DNA from: a virus
Length of the DNA stretch: 64,000 nt
Reading direction: 5' to 3' (one strand)
Virus record (IMG/VR): IMGVR_UViG_3300021185_001264
Coordinates: 1-64,000 of that record
A program made the position numbers and the translations under genes. The notes beneath the pieces are model-generated. The model ran no database searches and was not told where the DNA came from. It was given only the letters and a program-made list of their open reading frames with translations. Shown piece after piece: positions 36,097 to 45,377 of the stretch. How positions within the stretch are numbered: the stretch's first letter is position 1; every line of letters starts with the position of its first letter.

Positions 36097-37755
36097 TTAT
36101 ACTGAGCGAAGTTTGTCTCGATCATGTCTCGAAACAAGCTCTACCCATCTAGCTGTCTGTGTTTTTGGTACTGGATAATCAGATGGTGTAGTAGGCTCTC
36201 CAGCTACCCATGCTCTACGTCCAGCGATGTCAAGATGTATAAACGAACTATAGACACCGATACCAGTAAAGCCAGCACGTGAGGCAGCAACAACAAACTC
36301 TGCTCTCTTCGTATAGTCACCCGTGACTCGTACATCGATTGCTTGTCCTGTCATATGCTTAGACTTAGATACGCCTCTACCTTTATTGTAATTAGGTGAT
36401 CTATATGCAGAATTTATCTTGACTTCTGTTCCCGTTTGGTCTAATGTACGTAGTAGTTTAAACCATACTTCTTTCTGTACTTTCTTATAACCAGCGCCCT
36501 TGAGATACTTACCTTCGAAGTCGTTCTGATTTACAACTTGTGATTCGAATGTGAACTTGCCTGGTATACCATTCTCGTCTAAGGCAGCTATTTGTTTCAT
36601 CTCATCCCCAGATGGACAGGTAGGACATTCGTAATTACCTGATGCTCCCTCTGATACCTCAGCAAGACTTGGTGCTTCTTTGTTGACTTTCTCGTTAGTT
36701 TCTGTTATAGTCTTTGCTCGTTCATCAGCAGATATTCTCAATGCACCTGCTTCTACTGCTTTCTTTGTCTCTACAAGACCCGCACTCTTAAGGGCAGCTT
36801 GCTCGATTGTCAATGCTGTAGCAAGTTTCTTAATACCATCAACTGGTGCAGTGAGTAGTTCTTGGATGACTTCACTTAACTGGCAGAAACGAAACATCAT
36901 AAGTGCTACGTTCTCGGCTGTTAATCTTTCGAATTGTGCTACTAGCTTAGACATGAACTTCTCGATAGACTTCTTCAAGCCATCTTTATTGACTTCATCG
37001 AAGAATTCTTTGATCTGATCTGCGGCACCTTGTATATGAGCGAATGCAGACTTAGCGGCACACTTAAGATCGTCTGCCATGCCTACGACACTATCTACCA
37101 CCCCCTGTACCTGCTTCATTAACTGTGCGATTACTTTGTCTACAATCTCTAGTATCGTATCTTTAATCTTCTTTAATACAGCAGTGAGAGTCAACGACTT
37201 CGCAAGCTTAATAGGATCTTTCTCTGCTAAGTTCTTGATATCAGCTATTAATTCTTGGGCTGTACTAATGAGTGTAAAGATACCACCGAGTGTGGCAAAG
37301 ATATTCGCAAACGCACCACATAGTCCACTTGATATAGACTTGCCTAGATTCACGTTTAAGTAATAGTCTAGATCGGCTAGATAGGAATCAATAGGAGTAG
37401 AGAGACCTCCACTCATTACGGCAGGCGAATATGCGCTTACTGCTGAGAAGATACCATCAATGTCTTGATTGTTTGACACAATAAAGTCAGCAATCTCAAC
37501 AAACGTTAACGGTGCCTGTAAATGTCTATCACTAAGTGTATTATAACTGGAAGAATCGATGTTGTCAAGTAAATTATTCGTAGCATTTGTTAAATCTACA
37601 ACTGTCTGCCTATTCAATCTCTCAATAGGATTGGCATTAAAGTCTACGAGGCGTGTAAAATCATCGATCTCATTGAACACATCAGAGCCAGCTGTGAGCA
37701 ACGAAGCGTCAAAGCGAGAGGCTAGAGGTGTTGTTGATTCACATAAAGCTGTCAT
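36097..37755 (-). CDS. Virion protein with C-terminal M15 peptidoglycan peptidase
   Basis: 552 residues. The N-terminal ~380 residues are mostly helical and amphipathic (for example DLKCAAKSAFAHIQGAADQI). The last ~150 residues form a peptidase M15 (D-Ala-D-Ala carboxypeptidase-like) domain: VKINSAYRSPNYNKG, SKHMTGQAIDV with zinc ligands His467 and Asp474, and FIHLDI with His507. Zinc peptidases of this type cut peptidoglycan cross-links. The gene lies between gp25 and the gp5-like spike, which lacks a lysozyme domain. It may therefore supply the tail-borne wall-cutting activity during DNA entry. Confidence 0.85.
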   Translation of the reverse strand: MTALCESTTPLASRFDASLLTAGSDVFNEIDDFTRLVDFNANPIERLNRQTVVDLTNATNNLLDNIDSSSYNTLSDRHLQAPLTFVEIADFIVSNNQDIDGIFSAVSAYSPAVMSGGLSTPIDSYLADLDYYLNVNLGKSISSGLCGAFANIFATLGGIFTLISTAQELIADIKNLAEKDPIKLAKSLTLTAVLKKIKDTILEIVDKVIAQLMKQVQGVVDSVVGMADDLKCAAKSAFAHIQGAADQIKEFFDEVNKDGLKKSIEKFMSKLVAQFERLTAENVALMMFRFCQLSEVIQELLTAPVDGIKKLATALTIEQAALKSAGLVETKKAVEAGALRISADERAKTITETNEKVNKEAPSLAEVSEGASGNYECPTCPSGDEMKQIAALDENGIPGKFTFESQVVNQNDFEGKYLKGAGYKKVQKEVWFKLLRTLDQTGTEVKINSAYRSPNYNKGRGVSKSKHMTGQAIDVRVTGDYTKRAEFVVAASRAGFTGIGVYSSFIHLDIAGRRAWVAGEPTTPSDYPVPKTQTARWVELVSRHDRDKLRSV

Positions 37756-37780
37756 AGTTCTGTCCTAATTGTTGTAATTT

Positions 37781-37788
37781 TATTTATC
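37781..37788 (-). promoter_or_regulatory. Possible late box GATAAATA ahead of the M15 protein
   Basis: Minus-strand GATAAATA (one mismatch) in the 36-nt gap upstream of the ATG at 37755. Low confidence on its own. Confidence 0.3.
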
Positions 37789-37791
37789 ACT

Positions 37792-39354
37792 TTATTCCCC
37801 ATCCGCAGTATCATCAGGCATACTACTATTCGATGGTGGTGGTTTTCTTGTTCTTAAATTACCTTTAGTTGTATAACCTGTAGGAACACGACTAGGAGGA
37901 ATATCTCCGGGGTTGACAACTGTAGCAATCTCTGTTATACTTAAAGGAGGTATTGTAGCCGTACCAGATTGAAGTAGCTGTGGTGCTAATGATGCAGACA
38001 CAGTACCAGTGGCTAATCCACTTGTTGCTCCGACTGTACCATTACCAATATTTACAAGACTACCGTCGATATTCACAATCAAACCTGCTCCTATGCCTAG
38101 TTGTGCACCCGCTGATAAGTCCATAGTACCAACAGACTTGACTCCTAGGGCAGCTCCTGCGTTAATACCAAGCGCACCAACAGCATTAATATTCATTGTA
38201 GCAAGAGAGTTCATACGCAAAGATGTCGTACTATTGATGTCAATACCTAAATGACCAGCATCAGGAAAAGGTAAAGTTTGTGTTGACACAGCGGGTATAC
38301 CTGTGCTATGTATCTTCGTATATGCACTACTATACAGATTCATCTTATAACTGTCAAGATGTACATCACCAAACAATGCTTGTCCATATATGCCACCAAA
38401 GTTTAATGGAGTACCAGCTTTCATCTTGATGTTCGCATTAGCGGCTAAGTTAATATCGTCTGAAGTCGCAAAGAGTCCTACTTTACCACCAGATATATTC
38501 GTACCAGCGGCGGCATCAATGTTAGCAGAACCTCTTGCTGTAACATTAAAGTTCTCACACTCGATGTCTAGATTACCATTAATCCATATCTTACCAGAGC
38601 CTCTTTCGACTCTTAATGACCAGTCATCCCCTACATTCGTATGAGAGTCTAACTCGGTACGGTTCATTGTAAAGCCTTCGGTACTATTATAAGTGTCACC
38701 AAAAGACTTGACAAGTATCGTTCCATGTGAGTCTATCTGTATGGCAGAGCCAGAGGCATGTGATATAAGAATGTATGTACCATCTCCCTCTCTACTATCA
38801 CTCAACACCACATAGTTATTATCATTCTTACTGGTATATACAGTGTTGTCAAGATTCTTTTCTGGTGTTATAATAGGTGGTTCATTCCAATCTTCGCCTT
38901 CAATAGCACTCTTAATACCACCCTTAACGGCAGCGGCTTGTAATGGTCCCTGTCCTATCTCTGCATCTTCACCACCTAGATGTCTATGTAAAGGAGGCTT
39001 ACCATACTTAGGCATAGACTCTATAGGGACATAGTTCGCATCACTAGGCGCACCAGCTTCAGGAGGTAATTGTAGATTGACACCAGGTACTCTTCCCATT
39101 ACCATAGGGTGTTGTGCATCGTCTCCATCCATAAAGAATCCAAAGCACCAGTCGCCCACTTCAGGTATCTTCTGTACACCACCATATGAGCCATCGAGTA
39201 CAATCGCCCAGGGTAAATCAGCAGTAGGCATTGCTTGCTTGTCTTCTGTATGAATGCCAAATGCTCTCACTTTCACACGTCCATCATTAGTGGCATCTTG
39301 ACGGTCTTCTACGACTCCCACGAACCACAGTAGATTTCTAAATCCACCACTCAT
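37792..39354 (-). CDS. 5: Baseplate hub spike protein gp5-like (no lysozyme domain)
   Basis: 520 residues. The N-terminal ~110 residues are the gp5/VgrG OB-fold: LLWFVGVVEDRQDATNDGRVK, VRAFGIHT, LPWAIVLDGS, VPEVGDWCFGFFMDGDDA-like with QHPMVMGRVPG. From about residue 230 the chain is a repetitive beta-helix (INGNLDIECENFNV, LRMNSLATMNINAVGALGIN, LVNIDGSLVNIGNG) that forms the membrane-piercing needle. The T4 lysozyme domain that lies between these parts in T4 gp5 is not visible. The start overlaps the stop of the gp27-like gene (TAATG). Confidence 0.85.
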   Translation of the reverse strand: MSGGFRNLLWFVGVVEDRQDATNDGRVKVRAFGIHTEDKQAMPTADLPWAIVLDGSYGGVQKIPEVGDWCFGFFMDGDDAQHPMVMGRVPGVNLQLPPEAGAPSDANYVPIESMPKYGKPPLHRHLGGEDAEIGQGPLQAAAVKGGIKSAIEGEDWNEPPIITPEKNLDNTVYTSKNDNNYVVLSDSREGDGTYILISHASGSAIQIDSHGTILVKSFGDTYNSTEGFTMNRTELDSHTNVGDDWSLRVERGSGKIWINGNLDIECENFNVTARGSANIDAAAGTNISGGKVGLFATSDDINLAANANIKMKAGTPLNFGGIYGQALFGDVHLDSYKMNLYSSAYTKIHSTGIPAVSTQTLPFPDAGHLGIDINSTTSLRMNSLATMNINAVGALGINAGAALGVKSVGTMDLSAGAQLGIGAGLIVNIDGSLVNIGNGTVGATSGLATGTVSASLAPQLLQSGTATIPPLSITEIATVVNPGDIPPSRVPTGYTTKGNLRTRKPPPSNSSMPDDTADGE

Positions 39355-40688
39355 TATCTCTTCTCCTTAAATAGGCTTCGGTCATTCGTATCAGATAGGC
39401 CGCCCTTTGTCAAGCTTATGATCTGCGTAAAGTCGTCCTCAAAGAAGAGGTTCGTTACGTCTGTCACCATATACAGCCCATCTCTCTGTACATCTGGACC
39501 CTTCGTTTCACCAACTTCAACAACAGACACCATTAAAAAAATAACCATTCCTGGAATCAACGGATTACGCCCCTTGATAGAGCAATTAATAGCGTTTTTA
39601 GTCATTGAGTTCATAAATAATTTCTTTGAATTAATTACCTCTCGATAAAAAGGATAATGTCTATTGACTCCCCTGTCTTGACCTGGTACATTATAGTCTT
39701 TTAATGCATATACTTCGTCTATCACAGGCATCCTATCAGATAAAAACTCACTGCTATGAGGTATCTTCAACTCATCTATAGGCATATTGTCTAATATATC
39801 CTCGAGATTAGTAATTGTCCTAGACGTTGTGCGATTTAATAGGTCTATCTCTAGCATTGATGTCTTATACTGACCTTCATTGATCTCATTTAATGTATTA
39901 GATGGATCACCATAGCTTATGCCTGCGACTGTCTGTTGATTTCTTAGCTGACCATTAGGTGAATTATCGTCAGCGATCTTTGCTGTGTAGAATAAAAGAT
40001 TATTATCCTCTAAATTCTTTTCGCTTTCTACTTTATCTTTGTATTTGTTGTATAGATATTCGGGTGTACAGAAATAAAAGTTTTCTTTTGTCTCGAAGAA
40101 CATATAATTGTTTGTAGAACTCTCACCACCGTAGGCTTTTCTGGCGAGGAAACTCATCGTGGCGGCGGGCGTTAGGCTCGGAATTGCATAGGTCTGATTT
40201 CCCACAGTGGGTTCGATCTCAATTGTCTTTGATGAGGTGTCAAAGTAAGTATCGAATACTGATTGTACCATATCTGATATGAGTTGATTCGCAAATGATT
40301 GTCGAACTTCACCTTGATGGGCAGTTAAATGTTCGATTGATGTGAAATTAATTCGATACGATAGCATATCATCTTTATTATCATGTGGTCCTAGATCATT
40401 GGCACCATAGCAAAAGAATTGTTTCTTCGCAACATCACCATAGAAATCTTTCCATTCGATTGTAGCTATCTCTTCACCAATAATAGGTAGGGTACGCATG
40501 ATACCTTCTGCGTCTAATACATTTGCAGAGCCATTAATATTGGTACGGAACATACTCTCGCTGATCTGCCACTGCGTAATGATTTGTTTTAATTCAACAC
40601 CAGTATCAGCCGACGCACTGATCGGTCTTATTTTAAATGAAATAAGTTCGTAGTGTCCCGCTTGAGTAGCAGGTTGATTACTTGCCAT
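39354..40688 (-). CDS. 27: Baseplate hub protein gp27-like
   Basis: 444 residues (T4 gp27 is 391). It contains ELISFKIRPISASADTGVEL, ITQWQISESMFRTNINGSAN and ISDMVQSVFDTYF, compatible with the tube-like hub domains of gp27/gpD. A C-terminal INCSIKGRNPLIPGMVIFL segment is typical of hub proteins. It lies immediately upstream of the gp5-like spike and downstream of gp53, in line with hub genes. gp27 would form the trimeric adaptor between the tail tube and the spike. Assignment is by context and pattern. Confidence 0.7.
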   Translation of the reverse strand: MASNQPATQAGHYELISFKIRPISASADTGVELKQIITQWQISESMFRTNINGSANVLDAEGIMRTLPIIGEEIATIEWKDFYGDVAKKQFFCYGANDLGPHDNKDDMLSYRINFTSIEHLTAHQGEVRQSFANQLISDMVQSVFDTYFDTSSKTIEIEPTVGNQTYAIPSLTPAATMSFLARKAYGGESSTNNYMFFETKENFYFCTPEYLYNKYKDKVESEKNLEDNNLLFYTAKIADDNSPNGQLRNQQTVAGISYGDPSNTLNEINEGQYKTSMLEIDLLNRTTSRTITNLEDILDNMPIDELKIPHSSEFLSDRMPVIDEVYALKDYNVPGQDRGVNRHYPFYREVINSKKLFMNSMTKNAINCSIKGRNPLIPGMVIFLMVSVVEVGETKGPDVQRDGLYMVTDVTNLFFEDDFTQIISLTKGGLSDTNDRSLFKEKR

Positions 40689-41250
40689 TTAATCTTCGCT
40701 CTAATAAATTTGATATCTCACCCATATAGGCAACATTAAATAATTCGATCTGGCGCCTTTGCTCGTTTAATCTAAATTCATAGTCATAAATACGAATAGG
40801 ATTCCACTCGGTTGCTTCAAATGACGGATCTGGTTGAGGTGATGCAGAGAATGTCCTATGATTAATTTGTACATCTGAATTATACTTACTCTCATACCAT
40901 TTAATATTAGTGGTAATTGATGTATTTCGAGTCCAATCGATGACTGCTTGACCAGTGACACCTGATTGTGTCTCGTATTGTTTCTTGATATATTCATCAA
41001 ATGTCGATTGTGTCTTTGGCCAATGCGTATAGGGATCAATAATATCATTGACTGATAGTACTAACCATGCTAATTCTGGATCACCATAATAATAAAAGGC
41101 AACATCTTCTGGCTTCTCGCCTTCTTTTACTGTATATGGTAGATATGCTGTACCACTGTTCGATACTTTTAATTTACCCTTGCGAGTAATGTCTACAACA
41201 GAGTTGCCATCTTTTCTTTTTGTCAGAGGGAATTTACTAAAATAACTCAT
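40678..41250 (-). CDS. 53: Baseplate wedge protein gp53
   Basis: 190 residues (T4 gp53 is 196). The pattern is typical of gp53: SYFSKFPLTKRKDGNSVVDI, YTVKEGEKPEDVAFYYYGDP (a LysM-like part), ELAWLVLSVNDIIDPYTHWP and the C-terminal EQRRQIELFNVAYMGEISNL. It closes the wedge together with gp6 and gp25. The stop overlaps the start of the gp27-like gene by 11 nt; the start overlaps the gp48 stop (TAATG). Confidence 0.9.
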   Translation of the reverse strand: MSYFSKFPLTKRKDGNSVVDITRKGKLKVSNSGTAYLPYTVKEGEKPEDVAFYYYGDPELAWLVLSVNDIIDPYTHWPKTQSTFDEYIKKQYETQSGVTGQAVIDWTRNTSITTNIKWYESKYNSDVQINHRTFSASPQPDPSFEATEWNPIRIYDYEFRLNEQRRQIELFNVAYMGEISNLLERRLNGK

Positions 41251-42311
41251 TATTGGGCTCCGGGTACTGGTTTCGGATCTTGTTTATCACCTAATTCATT
41301 GATTCGATTTTCAAGAATTTCAAGATCAGATTCAGCGGCGGCTTTTTCAGTTGGAGTGGTCTCACCTTGAGGTTGCTCTGGTAACGCTTCAACTGATATC
41401 ATATCGTCTGGTTGATAGTCTGCCTTAGTATGAATAGCGGCTTCTGTCATGATCATATTAATTCGTACTGCACTAGGCTTACCACCTTTATTTAATGCAA
41501 TACCGTTTGGAGTATAGTCAACATTAAATTGTGATACCATACATGTCTTTAATCTGTAAAAAAAGTTCTGATTAATACCATGAAAGAAACAGTCAACCAT
41601 TGCTGGATACTTTAATAGTCCACGACCAAGCGTACCCTTACTCACACTCTCACCTATTACCCCATCCATCTCTGGAGTTACGTGACGTTGAATTGTTCGA
41701 ATAATCTTTCTTAATGTCTCGGCTTCTTGTGGTGTGTCAGGTGATAATAGCCACTCAAATGTGTGTACTTTTAGATCAACACCGCTAAATACAAGAGTTG
41801 CATATGGGTTAATTGCAGTGCCTTGTCCTGCACCCATACCTTTTGCGATGTCGGGAGCAATACCACCTAAACCTGCTCTTGCTAGAAATAGTCCTGATTC
41901 AATACCCTTATTTAATACTTCACCTAAGCTATCGATTGCGGATAGACTTCCCGCTTCTTCTTTTCCTTGTCCAAACATTCTTTTTAATTTAGAGTTTATT
42001 GTACTGGTGTCACTCGCTAATTCTGTACCACCTTGAGTTGCACCAGCTGCCAGTGATCCCATAATACCTAATTCGTCTGCGCCCACTTTAATATTTAAAT
42101 TATCTTGTAGGTTTTTAGGTAGAGGCAGAATAATGCTGTCATTACTGACCTCTTGCATGTGAGTACTACCGCCATATCTATAATTCTTAAAATTAAGTAT
42201 CATGGCATGATGACCAATGTCGTGAGGAAAGTATAAACCTAAATTATTATTTAAGTTCTGCTTTCTTTGTTCGGCAACAGCGGCTGCTGGCTTGATTGTC
42301 TTGTCACTCAT
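41250..42311 (-). CDS. 48: Baseplate tail-tube cap protein gp48
   Basis: 353 residues (T4 gp48 is 364). Typical stretches are YFPHDIGHHAMILNFKNYRY, DSIILPLPKNLQDNLNIKV, EWLLSPDTPQEAETLRKIIR and LKYPAMVDCFFHGINQNFFY, then MVSQFNVDYTPNG. gp48 sits on top of the baseplate hub and starts the tail tube together with gp54. It is the first gene of the leftward baseplate operon, starting from the late box at 42358-42365. Confidence 0.85.
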   Translation of the reverse strand: MSDKTIKPAAAVAEQRKQNLNNNLGLYFPHDIGHHAMILNFKNYRYGGSTHMQEVSNDSIILPLPKNLQDNLNIKVGADELGIMGSLAAGATQGGTELASDTSTINSKLKRMFGQGKEEAGSLSAIDSLGEVLNKGIESGLFLARAGLGGIAPDIAKGMGAGQGTAINPYATLVFSGVDLKVHTFEWLLSPDTPQEAETLRKIIRTIQRHVTPEMDGVIGESVSKGTLGRGLLKYPAMVDCFFHGINQNFFYRLKTCMVSQFNVDYTPNGIALNKGGKPSAVRINMIMTEAAIHTKADYQPDDMISVEALPEQPQGETTPTEKAAAESDLEILENRINELGDKQDPKPVPGAQ

Positions 42312-42328
42312 CTGATTTAATTACCTTG

Positions 42329-42336
42329 TATAAATA
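42329..42336 (+). promoter_or_regulatory. Late promoter for the rightward gp4-tape measure operon
   Basis: Exact TATAAATA, 38 nt before the gp4 ATG at 42375. It is interleaved with the leftward box at 42358-42365. The two transcripts would start inside each other's leader, giving about 10 nt of antisense 5' overlap. Confidence 0.7.
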
Positions 42337-42357
42337 CTATGTTAGACTAATTACAAC

Positions 42358-42365
42358 TATTTATA
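42358..42365 (-). promoter_or_regulatory. Late promoter for the leftward baseplate operon
   Basis: Minus-strand exact TATAAATA, 46 nt before the gp48 ATG at 42311. It probably starts the whole leftward baseplate transcript. Confidence 0.7.
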
Positions 42366-42374
42366 TGAGTTCAC

Positions 42375-42821
42375 ATGGCTTATCAGGGAAAATTTCGACC
42401 AAGAAACCCTTCAAAATATCTGGGTGATCCTTTAAATATCATTTATCGGAGTCATTGGGAATTGAAGCTTATGTCTTATTTAGACAGACACCCGCATGTC
42501 ATGAAGTGGTCAAGCGAAGAGGTTGTTATACCGTATAAGAGTCCGATTGATGGGAGATTACACAGATACTTTCCAGACTTCTATGTGGAACAGATAAATA
42601 AAGATAAGAAGAAAGATAAAATATTAATTGAGGTAAAGCCTAAGTATCAGACTGTACCTCCTATGATAAAAAAGAATGGGACTAAGCCAACTAAGAGATA
42701 TATCAACGAAGTAAAGACATGGGGAATAAATCAAGCAAAGTGGGATGCTGCCCGTGAATTCTGTTTAGATAGAGGCTGGAAGTTTCAAATAATGCACGAA
42801 GATCATTTAGGGATAAAGTAA
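42375..42821 (+). CDS. 4: Head completion nuclease gp4
   Basis: 148 residues (T4 gp4 is 150). It shows an endonuclease core: Glu29 in RSHWELKLMSYL, Asp68 in YFPDFYVE and Glu86/Lys88 in LIEVKPK, i.e. the E...PD...ExK arrangement of restriction-like nucleases. In T4, gp4 (also called gp50/65) is needed to finish filled heads before tail joining. First gene of the rightward late operon; the next start lies 1 nt downstream. Confidence 0.9.
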   Translation: MAYQGKFRPRNPSKYLGDPLNIIYRSHWELKLMSYLDRHPHVMKWSSEEVVIPYKSPIDGRLHRYFPDFYVEQINKDKKKDKILIEVKPKYQTVPPMIKKNGTKPTKRYINEVKTWGINQAKWDAAREFCLDRGWKFQIMHEDHLGIK

Positions 42822-42822
42822 C

Positions 42823-43269
42823 ATGTATGAATATAAATGTAAAGTATTAAGAGTAGTCGATGGTGACACAGTAGATGTTGATATCGATTTAGGATTTGGA
42901 GTTTGGCTTCACCGTGAGCGAGTACGAGTCATGGGTATTGACACCCCCGAATCAAGAACAAGAGATAAAGTAGAGAAGAAGTTTGGTCTTGCCGCTAAGT
43001 CACATGTAAAAGATATGCTACCAATTGGATCTATTCAGATACTTAAGACTGAAGTAGACAAGAGTGGCGAAGACGCTAAGGGTAAGTTTGGTCGTATCTT
43101 AGGCGACTTCTTACTAGATCAAGACGATGGTAGTATCAAGCGTTTAACTGAAATTATGATCGAAGACGGTCATGCTGTACCATATTTTGGTGGTAGTAAA
43201 GAAGAAGTTGATGCGGCACATATGAGAAATCGTGAACGTCTAATCGAAGAAGGTGTAGTAGTACTCTAA
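42823..43269 (+). CDS. Staphylococcal nuclease-like (thermonuclease family) protein
   Basis: 148 residues covering the whole SNase fold: CKVLRVVDGDTVDVDIDLGF with Asp15, then ERVRVMGIDTPESR with Arg35, Asp40 and Glu43, and KFGRILGDFLLD with the downstream Arg. These are the calcium and catalytic residues of the family. There is no signal peptide, so it acts in the cytoplasm or in the virion. It lies in the late operon between gp4 and a gp2-like gene, with the TAATG overlap to the next start, so a role in head or DNA-end processing is possible. The exact role is not established. Confidence 0.88.
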   Translation: MYEYKCKVLRVVDGDTVDVDIDLGFGVWLHRERVRVMGIDTPESRTRDKVEKKFGLAAKSHVKDMLPIGSIQILKTEVDKSGEDAKGKFGRILGDFLLDQDDGSIKRLTEIMIEDGHAVPYFGGSKEEVDAAHMRNRERLIEEGVVVL

Positions 43270-43859
43270 TGGCAACTCTCTTTGACGAAATTCTAACTAA
43301 AGGTGTTCGAACAGGACAAGTACCTGCACGTACTGCTAAAGCACGTGAATGGTATCGTAGCACTGCTAAAGAATATCGAAGAGTGAACGACAGTAAACTC
43401 ATGAAGGGTGATGCTGAAAGATTAACTGCACGACCTATGGTTGGTCAGATGTATATGTATTACTATGATGCGAAGCATAAAGAAACTCTACCATATTTCG
43501 ATAGATTTCCACTTGTATTTCCATTTAAGAAAGTCGCCGGTGGGTTCTACGGACTGAACATGCACTATTTACCTCTACCTTTACGTGCTAAACTCATGGA
43601 CGCACTATACGATACAGCGACCAATTCTAGATTTGATGAGTCTACTCGACTTAAACTTAGTTATAAACTACTAGACAATGCGGCTAAATATAAGGGCTTC
43701 AAACCTTGTGTTAAAAGATATCTAACATCACAACTCAGAAGTCGATTTATGTACATATACCCTTCTGAATGGGACGTTGCTCTATTCTTACCATTAGAGA
43801 GATTCCAGGGAGCATCTAAAACTCAAGTCTGGGCAGACACCAGAAGAAACATAGGATAA
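43269..43859 (+). CDS. Possible DNA end protector gp2-like protein
   Basis: 196 residues, basic, with no classical domain. Stretches such as QMYMYYYDAKHKETLPYFDR, FPLVFPFKKVAGGFYGLNMH and YLPLPLRAKLMDALYD are, as far as I remember, shared by proteins annotated as gp2 (DNA end protector) in marine T4-like phages. T4 gp2 is longer (274). The position close to gp4 fits T4, where genes 2 and 4 are neighbours. gp2 protects the injected DNA ends from RecBCD. The assignment is tentative. Confidence 0.5.
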   Translation: MATLFDEILTKGVRTGQVPARTAKAREWYRSTAKEYRRVNDSKLMKGDAERLTARPMVGQMYMYYYDAKHKETLPYFDRFPLVFPFKKVAGGFYGLNMHYLPLPLRAKLMDALYDTATNSRFDESTRLKLSYKLLDNAAKYKGFKPCVKRYLTSQLRSRFMYIYPSEWDVALFLPLERFQGASKTQVWADTRRNIG

Positions 43860-43863
43860 CAAC

Positions 43864-44643
43864 ATGGCATTCAACATTAATGATTTCTCAGCACAAGTCA
43901 ATAAGCACGGATTAGCACAGACTAACCTGTTTCTTGTGCGTATTGTTCCACCACCTGGATTTACAGGTATCGCTGACGGAAACACTGACGAAGATAACGC
44001 AGTAGAACTCAATCTGGCAAGGGAACTAGAATTCTTTTGTAGAAGCGTAACTTTACCAGAATTAGACGCTCAGACAGTTGATGTACAGAAGCAAGCATTT
44101 GGCGCCATCACTAGACGACCTCAGTCTATACAGTTTCCTATTTTGCCCACAGTGTTTATGGTTGACAGTAACTTTGCTATTCTAAAATTCTTTCACAGAT
44201 GGATGCAGAAGATTGTTAACTATGATACATCTTCTGGTCCTATATCTGAAGTAGACGGAATGTTACCTCACGAAATGGGGTATAAAATAGACTATGCGAC
44301 TACTATAGAGATTATAGTGTACTCTTTTCAATCAGAAAGCATTACATACACGTACAAAATGTCAGGAGCATATCCAATTCAAGTGGGTAACATCACTGAA
44401 GCTTGGGAATCACAAGGCGAGATTATGACATTGCCCGTAGGATTTACATACGATGAACTACAAGTAACTGGCGCTAAGTCAGGTAATGTAGTAGGAGGAT
44501 TGAGTGGTGGAAATGGACTACTCTCTTATCTATCATCTATAAATACATTTACACAAGCGATTCGAGGATTGAGACGACCTAGAGGCATTCAAGACGCAAT
44601 TAACCAAGTCACGAATGTATCTACTATTTTAAAATCTTTTTAA
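43864..44643 (+). CDS. Tail tube family protein, probably tube initiator gp54
   Basis: 259 residues. The N-terminus (FNINDFSAQVNKHGLAQTNL, then FLVRIVPPPGF) and the C-terminal part (YTYKMSGAYPIQVGNITEAW, then PVGFTYDELQV) have the tail-tube pattern shared by T4 gp19 and gp54. The neighbours are hub assembly protein gp26 downstream and, on the other strand, gp48. That favours gp54, the protein that starts the tube on gp48, over gp19, which in T4-like phages lies beside the sheath gene. The length is between gp19 (163) and gp54 (320). Confidence 0.65.
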   Translation: MAFNINDFSAQVNKHGLAQTNLFLVRIVPPPGFTGIADGNTDEDNAVELNLARELEFFCRSVTLPELDAQTVDVQKQAFGAITRRPQSIQFPILPTVFMVDSNFAILKFFHRWMQKIVNYDTSSGPISEVDGMLPHEMGYKIDYATTIEIIVYSFQSESITYTYKMSGAYPIQVGNITEAWESQGEIMTLPVGFTYDELQVTGAKSGNVVGGLSGGNGLLSYLSSINTFTQAIRGLRRPRGIQDAINQVTNVSTILKSF

Positions 44644-44669
44644 TTATTACTATACAATAGGAGTATAAC

Positions 44670-45377
44670 ATGGCATTACCAAAAATTGATCAACCACTAT
44701 TTGAACTTGAGATCCCGTCAACGGGCAAAAAGGCGAAATACAGACCCTTTACTGTTAAAGAGGAAAAAATTCTTCTGATTGCACAAGAATCAAAAGACAT
44801 GGATCAGATCATCTTATCAATCAAACAAGTAATCAACAACTGCATGCCAGAGATTGGCGTGGATACATTATCAGTGTTTGATTTAGAATATATCATCTTA
44901 AACATTAGAGCAAAGTCTGTTAATAACGAGATTGCATTTGGATTCGAAGATGAAGATACAGGAGAAAAAATCGATACAGTAATCGATATAAATGAAGTCA
45001 AAGTTCAGTTTAACGATGAACACACTAAAAAGATCAATATTAACGATCAGTACTACATGATGATGCGATACCCTAGCTTAGAAGAAGTTAGGCAGATGCA
45101 GAATACAGAAGAAGGTTCTACAGAGCAAATGTTCACTACAATGATTTCGTGTATCGATACTCTAGTAGATGAATCATCTGATGAAGTGTTTAAGTTATCA
45201 GACTTTTCCGATGAAGAGGTTTCAGATTTTGTGGATGGATTCACTAGTTCAGTAGTAGAAGATATTCAAAAGTTCTACGTAACTATGCCTAAACTAAAAC
45301 ACACGATTGACTATAAAGACAATAAAGGCAAGAAGAAACAATTTGTAGTGGAGGGTATGGACTCTTTTTTTACATAA
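44670..45377 (+). CDS. 26: Baseplate hub assembly / tail assembly chaperone gp26
   Basis: 235 residues (T4 gp26 is 208). Typical segments are PLFELEIPSTGKKAKYRPFT, VKEEKILLIAQESKDMDQII, FDLEYIILNIRAKSVNNEI and a conserved YPSLEEVRQM. It has a good AGGAG ribosome site. It lies between the tube-type gene and the tape measure, the place occupied by G/GT-type tail assembly chaperones in other tailed phages. The gene ends in tct ttt ttt aca taa, a seven-T run in the right phase for a -1 shift into the overlapping 52-codon frame. Confidence 0.85.
   Translation: MALPKIDQPLFELEIPSTGKKAKYRPFTVKEEKILLIAQESKDMDQIILSIKQVINNCMPEIGVDTLSVFDLEYIILNIRAKSVNNEIAFGFEDEDTGEKIDTVIDINEVKVQFNDEHTKKININDQYYMMMRYPSLEEVRQMQNTEEGSTEQMFTTMISCIDTLVDESSDEVFKLSDFSDEEVSDFVDGFTSSVVEDIQKFYVTMPKLKHTIDYKDNKGKKKQFVVEGMDSFFT
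45365..45371 (+). other. Candidate -1 ribosomal frameshift site (T TTT TTT)
   Basis: Seven consecutive T in the zero frame as T TTT TTT (X XXY YYZ), two codons before the gp26 stop. A -1 slip would read tac ata atg and continue into the 52-aa frame without a stop, adding 54 residues to gp26. That is the arrangement known for G/GT-type tail assembly chaperones. Confidence 0.6.
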
